A stretch of DNA of 64,000 bases from Acidimicrobiaceae bacterium. Its GTDB lineage: Bacteria; Actinomycetota; Acidimicrobiia; Acidimicrobiales; RAAP-2. Below, in pieces: positions 7,771 to 13,939 of the stretch (the stretch's first letter is position 1; each line of letters begins with the position of its first letter). Location: NCBI GenBank assembly GCA_003167415.1, contig PMTF01000010.1:1-64000 (forward strand), read 5' to 3'. A program made the translations under genes and the position numbers. The notes under the pieces are model-generated. The model did no database searches, was not told where the DNA came from, and saw nothing but the letters and a program-made list of their open reading frames with translations.

Positions 7771-8040
7771 CTAAGGCTGCACAATGGCGTGAAGCTCGAA
7801 GTACTCAGTGGACATGGCATCCGGATCCGGCAGGTTGGGCGTCACGAATTCGTTGTACCAGGTTTCTTGTTGGGCTTTGCTCTCCCACACTTCGCCGACG
7901 GCGAATCCGCCGGGAATCGGATACGCGACGTGCATGATGAAGCCGGGTTGCTTCTTCAGAAGTGGGTGAAGTTCAGGGGCCAACTGGTCGTAGGTCGCTT
8001 CATCCATTCCTGTGGCGGAAATTCTGACAAGTACGGTCAT
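7771..8040 (-). CDS. ABM-fold (dimeric alpha/beta barrel) small protein
   Basis: 89 residues from the ATG at 8040, which has AAAGGGAG five bases upstream. The frame stays open further upstream but without a start signal. The pattern MTVLVRISATGMDEATYDQL, then KQPGFIMHVAYPIPGGFAVGEVWESKAQQETWYNEFV, fits the antibiotic-biosynthesis-monooxygenase/dimeric ferredoxin-like fold used by small monooxygenases and heme-degrading enzymes, but no active-site residue is diagnostic. It is likely cytoplasmic and dimeric. It is the only gene between repeat copies ending 7707 and starting 8208. Confidence 0.7.
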   Translation of the reverse strand: MTVLVRISATGMDEATYDQLAPELHPLLKKQPGFIMHVAYPIPGGFAVGEVWESKAQQETWYNEFVTPNLPDPDAMSTEYFELHAIVQP

Positions 8041-8620
8041 TGGGTCTCCCTTTGCAATTGTGGTGTGGAGGGAGGATACACCTGTTGCCCTGTAAATCCC
8101 AACGATGGAATGGAAAGGTGTTGTTGTCAGTGTCGAAGCAAGTCCGGACCACTCGTATGCCGGGCAGCAACAGGTCACGTGCCGCGCCGTGGCGGGCGAT
8201 CATTCAAGTCGCCAATGCAAGGTTGCATTTCTGTCACGTCGGGCCTCCGACCCCAACAATCTCCGGTACGCTCAACTCCGCGTTCTTGTCATGAATTGCC
8301 GTCGACCATCTGAACCCGCAGGTGCTGTGATACACACGCACCCTCTAAGGAGGCGGATCTACCTTTGCTCTGAATCGTTGTTCATCGAGTCATTGCCTAA
8401 GCGATCGAGCCGCATATCTCTTTTTGCATTAGGCGCATTAATGCCGCCATACGGTTAAGGTCCTAGACGACATTTACCACTCTGCCCCAAGGTCTCGGCC
8501 ATCGCCCAATGAGCCTTCACTCACTCAAACCCGCTGCTCTGATAGCGGAAGCGATCCCAAGCCCGATAATTGATACCAATCCCCCTAGGATTGGTTCGCG
8601 TTACAGGGAAGGATTTTCCA
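8041..8620. other. Gene-free stretch around one repeat
   Basis: Apart from the form B copy at 8208-8254 I see no convincing gene on either strand. Open frames here are short, change composition midway, or run through the repeat. The stretch is AT-rich toward 8400-8620, leading into the nuclease gene, and may hold its promoter. Confidence 0.5.
8208..8254 (+). repeat. Array repeat B6 (form B)
   Basis: Best match to form B consensus: CGCCAATGCAAGGTTGCA with the perfect palindrome TGCAA-GG-TTGCA, then CTGTCACGTCGGGCCTCCGAC. Confidence 0.85.
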
Positions 8621-9157
8621 ATGAGTTATAGCTATATGGGTTATTACTTCTTACCCGACGCAATTGCCTCAATCAACGACATTGAGAATGAAGAAGAAAA
8701 GCACCGTGCCGAAAACGAAGCACGGGAAACCGAAGAACTGCAGGAAGCCGGACGCGGTGCTGCTCTGTCAGGGGACCTTGAGTTAATCTTGGCCCTCTCA
8801 CGAACACAATTCGAGTACACAATGGCCGCCATCCTACGGATGCTCGGGATGACCGAAATCCAACGAGTTGGCGGCAGAGGTCACCTCGGTGTCGATATCA
8901 CCGCCCGTGACGCTTCGGGCCGCTCCATGCTGGTCCAGTGCAAGAGGCGTGCGAGGACCAAGAAGATTGGTTCTCCGGAGATCCAGAAATTCATTGGTAT
9001 GGCTCATCTGCACCACCACGCAGATCTAAAACTGTTCGTCACGACTTCGGAGTACACCGACCACGCTCAGGCGCTTGCACAACTACACGGTATCCAGCTC
9101 ATGAACGGATCAGACATAGAAGACTTGGCGCGAATACAACGGGGCTCAACTCCCTAG
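8621..9157 (+). CDS. Mrr-like restriction endonuclease domain protein
   Basis: 178 residues from ATG 8621, preceded by GGGAAGGA at good spacing. An acidic, probably helical N-terminal part (about residues 20-45) leads into a PD-(D/E)XK nuclease domain. Visible motifs are FEYTMAAILRMLGM (helix with Glu65), GGRGHLGVDITARD with Asp92, and VQCKRR with Gln106 and Lys108, then the Mrr-typical KLFVTTSEYTDHAQALA. This is the arrangement of Mrr/type IV restriction proteins, which cut modified DNA. No methyltransferase or DNA-recognition partner is encoded in this block, so it may act alone. The gene is noticeably AT-richer than neighbouring blocks, as expected for acquired DNA. Confidence 0.8.
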   Translation: MSYSYMGYYFLPDAIASINDIENEEEKHRAENEARETEELQEAGRGAALSGDLELILALSRTQFEYTMAAILRMLGMTEIQRVGGRGHLGVDITARDASGRSMLVQCKRRARTKKIGSPEIQKFIGMAHLHHHADLKLFVTTSEYTDHAQALAQLHGIQLMNGSDIEDLARIQRGSTP

Positions 9158-9295
9158 TCGGCGACCGCGTTCACGAGGAACAAATTCTTTGGGCTTTGAG
9201 CATCGGTTCGGTTCTGTCACCGTCTCACCGAAATTGCCAACGCTCGCTTGCACGTCCCAAGCCTACGTTCGACACTGTCAAGAATGAGATGACCA

Positions 9296-9343
9296 GTCTC
9301 CAACGTGGGGTTGCAGATCGATCACGTCGGGCCTGCGACCCGC
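9296..9343 (+). repeat. Array repeat B7 (form B)
   Basis: Form B copy with CTCCAACGTGGGGTTGCAGATCG left part and CACGTCGGGCCTGCGAC right part. One change (T to G) breaks the terminal GTCGG/CCGAC stem. Confidence 0.7.
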
Positions 9344-9606
9344 AGCGTTTGCTGGCTTCGTAAGCGTCTATGCGTCGTAACCTTTGGAGATCGTGGAATC
9401 AGAACCCTTCGCTGAAATGTTGCCGAATCATTCGCGGCGACTTCCATGGGCAATACGACATCGCCATCCTCAAAACCGTCTGCTGCGGCGACTTTCTTGG
9501 ATTTGGAGCAATCCAATCACCATTGCCATCCCAAGTCAGATTCACAATCGTCGAGCTGACATCCGCCGTCTGATCGGGCGCCTTAGCCTACGTTCTTAAT
9601 CGATCA

Positions 9607-9652
9607 GTCTCCAATGCAAGGTGGCAGAACTGTTGCGTCGGGCCTTCGACAC
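9607..9652 (+). repeat. Array repeat B8 (form B)
   Basis: Form B copy: CTCCAATGCAAGGTGGCAGA, then CTGTTGCGTCGGGCCTTCGACAC. Its left half is closest to unit 2 of the 4237 cluster. Confidence 0.75.
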
Positions 9653-9712
9653 GATGAGAGGTAGTTCAAAGCAGATTCTGGTCACGAAGATGCGGACTCG
9701 CGAGCGAAGTCG

Positions 9713-9892
9713 ATGGGTTGCGGTTGCGAAATTCGCTACGAATACGCGGAGATGTAGATTCCGGTCGGCAAGAAGGGCCGGCGCGAACTCGGGTCAGCGC
9801 TTGTTGACTTGCCCGCCGAGGGTTGGGAACTATTCATGGCAGTTCCCATCATTGGGCTCACTTCGATTATTCCGGGCATTTCTGGCAGCTGA
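9713..9892 (+). pseudogene. DUF4177-like gene with an in-frame stop
   Basis: From ATG 9713 the frame reads a short N terminus with RYEYAEM, then a TAG stop at 9755-9757, then continues IPVGKKGRRELGSALVDLPAEGWELFMAVPIIG to a TGA at 9890-9892. The YEY motif followed by an EGWEL motif is the hallmark of the small DUF4177 family (about 55-65 residues, function unknown). The stop sits between the two, so the product would be cut after 14 residues. Translation restart at a non-standard codon or a sequencing error are the alternatives. It is the only gene-like sequence between the repeats ending 9652 and starting 9935. Confidence 0.5.
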
Positions 9893-9934
9893 ACGAACGC
9901 AATCATTCACTATTTGCGCCGACCAGTTGATTGA

Positions 9935-9990
9935 GCCACCAGTGCATGGTGACATTCCTATTGCGTCAGGCCCAGACTCCCTCCGACACC
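9935..9990 (+). repeat. Array repeat B9 (form B, with insertion)
   Basis: Diverged form B copy. CCACCAGTGCATGGTGACATTCC is followed by TTGCGTCAGGCCC, then about seven extra bases before CTCCGACACC. CACCA-GTGCA-TGGTG forms a local hairpin in place of the usual TGCAAGGTTGCA. Confidence 0.6.
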
Positions 9991-10004
9991 ATCAGTGTGA
10001 ACTT

Positions 10005-10799
10005 TCACGACGCACGTACGGTCACGGTGACGAAGAAGAGCCGGCTCGGCATTAGGCACTGGGGGTAGCAGGCTGGGTTGCCGACGGAGGAGTCACGAGC
10101 GGTGCCGGGCGCATGGGCGCGGAAGACGAAGAGACCGGCGACGGGGTTCATCTCGGGCAGGGAGATCAAGACCCGCGGATCAGAGGAGACCGCCGGGGTC
10201 CAGACCAGCGGCGAGGCGAGCAGTCGCACGGTCAAGAGGTCGCCAACGGCGAGGACGTAGTGGTGGCCGGAGTCGGCCAGGGTGACTGTGACGTTACGGG
10301 GCCGAGTGAGGACGAAAGAGGTGGTGGTGCGAAGAGTCACTCCTAGGAGTTTCACGTTGAAGGTGTAACGGCCGGCGGCCACGGCCAGATCGGGATGACC
10401 GGTCCGCTGATCCCAGGTGAGCCGGTCGCGGTACGTGGCCCCCGGGGCGAGGGTGCGATGGAGGAGGTAGTCCGCGCAAGGGGCGGGGCCTCCACCAAAC
10501 CAGCACGAACCCCAGACGGTGACGCCGGCGGAGTTGGTGAGGACGAAGTTGGGCGAGAAGGGACCGGTGGCGTATGAGCAGGCGCTGGCGGAGTGGTTGT
10601 GCACCGCGACAGTGACGTGTACCCGGGTGCCCGATGTATAGAGCGAATGGTCGGGAGTGGCCGAAAGCGTGACCTGGGTCCGAGAACAGGCGGAGGGGGT
10701 AGTGGTGGCCGCGACGGCAGAGGGCGCGCTGATGAGGACGGGTAGGGCGGCGAGTACGAGTACAAGAGTCGCGACGAGGAGACGGCTACATGGTCGCAC
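10005..10799 (-). CDS. Secreted protein, protease-inhibitor-like domains
   Basis: 264 residues from a GTG preceded by a perfect AGGAGG. A signal peptide (about residues 1-31, ending SAPSAVA-A) precedes two probable domains. Residues 38-165 resemble an Ig-like BsuPI/DUF4232-type domain, with VTVAVHNHSASACSY and a proline/cysteine-rich middle. Residues 170-262 have the chagasin/I42 inhibitor look: LAVGDLLTVRLLAS, then a Trp at about 200, and FRAHAPGTARDSS. Chagasin-type proteins inhibit papain-like cysteine proteases, but key loop residues differ, so the role is only suggested. Six cysteines suggest disulphides outside the membrane. The gene is very GC-rich relative to the next block. Confidence 0.65.
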   Translation of the reverse strand: MRPCSRLLVATLVLVLAALPVLISAPSAVAATTTPSACSRTQVTLSATPDHSLYTSGTRVHVTVAVHNHSASACSYATGPFSPNFVLTNSAGVTVWGSCWFGGGPAPCADYLLHRTLAPGATYRDRLTWDQRTGHPDLAVAAGRYTFNVKLLGVTLRTTTSFVLTRPRNVTVTLADSGHHYVLAVGDLLTVRLLASPLVWTPAVSSDPRVLISLPEMNPVAGLFVFRAHAPGTARDSSVGNPACYPQCLMPSRLFFVTVTVRAS

Positions 10800-10976
10800 T
10801 AAGACCTCCTAGGAACACTTCTTACTGTTTACTGTCCGGTCGGAGCGAAGTGTTACCCACGGCACCAGACATTTCGCGAACCGGCAAGGGCCTATGAGAC
10901 CGAAGGGTCGGTGGCGGAGGAGCGAGTGAGGCATTGATTCCTTGGCCACCGGCGGTGTCACTCCCAGGCATTGATC

Positions 10977-11014
10977 CGCCAGTCGGAGATTGTGAACGTC
11001 GACCCTCCGATACC
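10977..11014 (+). repeat. Array repeat A7 (form A)
   Basis: Form A copy CGCCAGTCGGAGATTGTGAA with right half CGTCGACCCTCCGATACC. The arms still pair as TCGGAG with CTCCGA. Confidence 0.75.
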
Positions 11015-11044
11015 TCAGGTTGGCAACCTTGTGTCAGTCCAACC

Positions 11045-11428
11045 TCATCTAAGGCGACGATTGTCTCCCTCGGACCCCTCCGTCTTCCGATGGACCTGTC
11101 TGCGAAGTTGAAAGATGCGCATCGAGCCCAGTGCCAGCGCCATGAGTGCGCCCAAAATCACCGCGCCAAGGAGTGCTACCGAGAGCGGAAGCGTGCCAGA
11201 GAGTGTGAAAAGGCTCACCTTTGCGTCCTTAGGATTCTGAAACACAAACACCAAGATGACAACCAAGACGATCAGTATGGGAAGTAACCGTATCCACGCT
11301 CTCGACGTTCGTGTCGACAAGATCACTTCCGAAGTAGCACCTGCCTCACCTCCAGCCTCGACTGGAACATCTCCTTGCTCAGGGTTAGCTAAAGGTGCAT
11401 TATCTTCGTCGTCTGGCTGGTTATCCAT
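11045..11428 (-). CDS. LapA-domain (DUF1049) membrane protein
   Basis: 127 residues from ATG 11428, which has TAGGAGC just upstream; the in-frame extension to 11470 lacks such a site. An acidic cytoplasmic N terminus (DDEDNAPLANPEQGD) is followed by two transmembrane helices (about residues 49-65 and 81-103) joined by FQNPKDAKVSLFTLSG and a basic tail RRQVHRK. The two-helix form with an FxxQNxxxVxLxxL-type linker is typical of the lipopolysaccharide-assembly-protein-A-like domain found in many bacteria lacking LPS. Its function is unknown. It is the last gene of the repeat array. Confidence 0.8.
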   Translation of the reverse strand: MDNQPDDEDNAPLANPEQGDVPVEAGGEAGATSEVILSTRTSRAWIRLLPILIVLVVILVFVFQNPKDAKVSLFTLSGTLPLSVALLGAVILGALMALALGSMRIFQLRRQVHRKTEGSEGDNRRLR

Positions 11429-11601
11429 CAGGGCTCCTATCTGCTCCTCAAGCGAAGCGAAACAAACCATTCGGAGCCCGACCTACTCTTCAGGACGAAC
11501 GATCCGTGTTGCTTCTGATTATGCATCATTGAAGACCAGGCGAAGGCAGCCCGCATCCGATCTTCAACTGATCGCCTCCAAAGCCCTCTCCATTCCTGAA
11601 G

Positions 11602-11639
11602 ACGCCAGTCGCAGATTGTGGACGTCGGCCCCCCGACAT
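11602..11639 (+). repeat. Array repeat A8 (form A), last copy
   Basis: Form A copy CGCCAGTCGCAGATTGTGGA with right half CGTCGGCCCCCCGACATT. The arm pairing is weakened by two changes (GTCGCAG against CCCCGAC). Confidence 0.75.
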
Positions 11640-12108
11640 TGGCCAGCATTTCCGCAAGATACAGTTCTTTCGGCCGGAGTAGATCTTCTCCTTCTTAAGT
11701 TTCTTGTCGCTTCAGAATGCAAGGAATTCAGACGAACGGTGGGGTCATTGGTGTCAAGGGTTAATTAGAAAATTGAATCCGCCTGAGAATCCAGACCAGC
11801 TTTTTCAAGAGGAACTCATCGCGACAATCGGAGAGAATTTAACGACCGTGGAACGACGATTCAATTGAGCGGTATTGAGGTTCGAGCGGGCACGTGCTCG
11901 ATAATTCCGAGCTCGGCGTTGGTTCCGCACTTCCACGTCCGCGTCACATTAAGTACAACGCTGCTTCGTCGTTATTACGTTGATTGAGGTTGCAACATTT
12001 TTGTCACGCAATTGTCATGCTCGATCCAGCGAAATAACTCGTTTGGTAGCAAACGAAAATGCGATGAAGTGACTTTGGACCCCGGAATTGCACGGTTCTT
12101 GCGAACAA

Positions 12109-12147
12109 CCGATTTTTAAGATTGGTGTTACACGATTGGTAAATCGG
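12109..12147 (+). promoter_or_regulatory. Hairpin overlapping the ribosome site of the next gene
   Basis: CCGATTT (12109-12115) and AAATCGG (12141-12147) are perfect complements. The right arm runs into the GGAAGGAAA ribosome binding site of the gene at 12158. The loop contains ATTGGT twice. Folding in the mRNA could partly hide the ribosome site. Confidence 0.35.
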
Positions 12148-12157
12148 AAGGAAATCT

Positions 12158-12820
12158 ATGAGGATTCGACAGAGTTCACACCGCACAAGTTCTGCAGTTT
12201 CGACCAGCCGCAAGGTAATCGCGATGGGGGCAATTGGTCTCGTGACCACCCTTGGAATCGCACTCCCCGCAGGAGCGGTCAACGCGACATCGCTGACGCC
12301 AGCGGCGCACGTCACCCTGTCGAGCCGCGTAGCGGCGACGAAAAAGGTCACCAAGATCAAGCACGTCGCCTTCAAGGGGACGTATGCCGGCACGATGGCG
12401 CTGCTCTGGAGCAGCACCGGTGTCACCGCGACCTCCGTAACAGGCCACGGGACTGGAACCTATGGTGCCAACACCATGAAGGGTTCGGGCGGGGGATCGG
12501 CCGCGAATACCTGTGACCCCTTCTCGGGAGCGGGCAGCGTGGTGGGCGCGAGTGGTTTGAAGTTGAGCATCGTGGCATCGACCAAGACGCAAGCCTGCGC
12601 CGTCAATAGCGCGGCACCGTCACCGGTCACCGTGAATGGCGTGGCGAAGATCGTGAGCGGCACCGGCAAGTTCAAGGGCGCCACCGGCACCTTGAGTTTC
12701 AAGGGCCAGTTCTCGATTCAGGCCACCACGGCCGGTTCGACCGAGAACGATTCGTTCAACGCCACGATCACCGGAACAGTCACGATCAAGACGGTCACGA
12801 CCGTCCCCGTCAAGAAGTAG
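12158..12820 (+). CDS. Secreted protein, unknown family
   Basis: 220 residues from an ATG with GGAAGGAAA upstream. The N terminus is a long basic leader with a hydrophobic stretch (about residues 19-38, ending LPAGA-V), so a secreted product is expected. The mature part is Gly/Ser/Thr/Ala-rich with alternating short strands such as GTYAGTMALLWSSTG, GTGKFKGATGTLSFKGQF and NATITGTVTIKTV, resembling a beta-sandwich or barrel; two cysteines may bond. It contains a basic KKVTKIKHV segment after the signal and ends in PVKK. Together with the two genes downstream it forms a set of three secreted proteins. The second starts only 28 bases after this stop, so co-transcription is likely. Confidence 0.65.
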   Translation: MRIRQSSHRTSSAVSTSRKVIAMGAIGLVTTLGIALPAGAVNATSLTPAAHVTLSSRVAATKKVTKIKHVAFKGTYAGTMALLWSSTGVTATSVTGHGTGTYGANTMKGSGGGSAANTCDPFSGAGSVVGASGLKLSIVASTKTQACAVNSAAPSPVTVNGVAKIVSGTGKFKGATGTLSFKGQFSIQATTAGSTENDSFNATITGTVTIKTVTTVPVKK

Positions 12821-12848
12821 TCGTTACCTAAGCAAGAGGAGAATCAAT

Positions 12849-13772
12849 ATGAAGAGAATCATGTCAATGATTGTCATAGGGTCTCTGGCCCTGGGCAGCG
12901 TCATAACCTTCGGGGTGGGATCGGCCTCGGCGGCCACCACAACACCCACCATCGTTTTGAGCGGTGGAAAGGGAGAGTTTCCCGGGTCGACCGCAGCTAA
13001 CCCGGCGACCATCGTAGCGACGACCAGCGTGGCCGGGGCGGTTACGTTCACCCTGGGCGGAACCACCATCGCCGGTTGCTCCTCGGTAGCTACTACTGCC
13101 GCTACACCCTTCCTCGCGACCTGCCCGTGGGTTCCTACCGCCGCGGGGCCAGCCGTGTTGGGCGCTTCATTCGTACCCACTGACACGACCGACTACGCCA
13201 ACGCCACGGCCAAGACATACAACGTGGTCACCGCCCCGCCGATCCAAGGCAACGCCGCCGGCCCGATCTCGTTCATCGTGGACACGGTGGGCAGCGCGAA
13301 CAATTGCGGGATCCAGTCAGAATTCGTGGTCGGCGACGGAATCGTCTTCCGCGTCACCGCCAATGATGCCGATCTGGGTGGCGCCGCGCTGACCTCTGCG
13401 AACGTCAGCACTGCGACCCTCACCGTTAACGGCTACGCGACCACGGTTGCCCTGGCCTACGGGAACCACGGTGGTCTCGGTATGTGGACCGGTGTGCTGC
13501 AGACGGGAACCGCGACTGGCAACTACAGCCCCACGGGTGCCATTCCCTACACCATCACCATGAAGACAATCGCCGTTCCGGCGGTGACCAAGAAGGTCAC
13601 TGTCGTAACCCACAAGCGAGTCAAGGTCAGGGGTAAGTTCGTGACCCGCTCGTACCGCACGATTAAGACCATTGTCGTGACCAAGGCAGTTGCCGGCGCC
13701 ACAGGGACGTTCAGTCCCAGCGGCACGATGTCGGTGCTGACGTTGCTCGCGGCTCCCGTCACGTTGAAGTAA
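12849..13772 (+). CDS. Secreted Ig-like protein with a basic insert
   Basis: 307 residues from an ATG preceded by GAGGAG. A signal peptide (about 1-28, ending GSASA-A) is followed by an Ig-like region (GAVTFTLGGTTIAGCSS... CPWVPTAAGPAVLGASF), as in bacterial repeats that build extracellular stalks. A second beta-rich region follows, with LTVNGYATTVALAYGNHGGLGMW. Near residues 240-275 lies a strongly basic run rich in Lys and Val (KKVTVVTHKRVKVRG), unusual for an exported protein and reminiscent of the basic patch in the preceding gene product. The function is unknown; cell-surface or matrix binding is only a guess. Confidence 0.65.
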   Translation: MKRIMSMIVIGSLALGSVITFGVGSASAATTTPTIVLSGGKGEFPGSTAANPATIVATTSVAGAVTFTLGGTTIAGCSSVATTAATPFLATCPWVPTAAGPAVLGASFVPTDTTDYANATAKTYNVVTAPPIQGNAAGPISFIVDTVGSANNCGIQSEFVVGDGIVFRVTANDADLGGAALTSANVSTATLTVNGYATTVALAYGNHGGLGMWTGVLQTGTATGNYSPTGAIPYTITMKTIAVPAVTKKVTVVTHKRVKVRGKFVTRSYRTIKTIVVTKAVAGATGTFSPSGTMSVLTLLAAPVTLK

Positions 13773-13810
13773 CCAGCAACCCGATGTAGAGCATTACGCA
13801 GTGTCCAAGT

Positions 13811-13853
13811 AGTCCCGAGTGAACGAACCAGCTTTCACAGTTCACTCGGGACT
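13811..13853 (+). terminator. Perfect 14-bp inverted repeat between secreted-protein genes
   Basis: AGTCCCGAGTGAAC (13811-13824) and GTTCACTCGGGACT (13840-13853) are perfect complements around a 15-base loop. There is no T tract after it, so it may be a transcript-end or processing hairpin that sets different amounts of the flanking genes, or a DNA operator, rather than a simple intrinsic terminator. Confidence 0.5.
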
Positions 13854-13939
13854 CGTGGCATCAGCGCATAGCCCAGAGTCCAAAGACACTCGCCAAAGTC
13901 CCAAGAACATCTGGCAGCGAGTGGAAGAGAGAGGAAACC

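Larger units (their letters stand above)
9158..9712. other. Gene-poor stretch with two repeats and remnant frames
   Basis: Besides the form B copies at 9296-9343 and 9607-9652 I see no intact gene. On the minus strand around 9340-9590 two frames carry protein-like sequence (VSSTIVNLTWDGNGDW and, in another frame, SKKVAAADGFEDGDVVLP), which could be one decayed gene. I cannot assign a family, and neither frame has a credible start. Confidence 0.4.
11429..12157. other. Gene-free junction between array and secreted-protein genes
   Basis: After the last repeat (11602-11639) I see no convincing gene. The stretch becomes AT-rich from about 11760 and probably carries the promoter of the gene at 12158. 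A GAGC-GGGCACGT-GCTC palindrome lies near 11883-11900. It also marks the right edge of the array: no further repeat copy was seen downstream. Confidence 0.5.

Noticed and set aside
6952-8313. 453-residue open frame on the plus strand
   Set aside because: It overlaps the phosphotransferase gene and the ABM-fold gene on the other strand, is Arg/Ser-rich in the GC-rich part, and runs through a repeat.
9621-10055. 144-residue open frame starting in a repeat
   Set aside because: It starts inside the form B copy, is Arg-rich without recognisable pattern, and overlaps the DUF4177-like frame, which has the better protein signal.
67-11639. Insertion sequence or prophage as the source of the accessory region
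   Set aside because: No transposase, integrase, phage structural gene or terminal inverted repeats of IS type were seen; the repeats are short, many and co-oriented.
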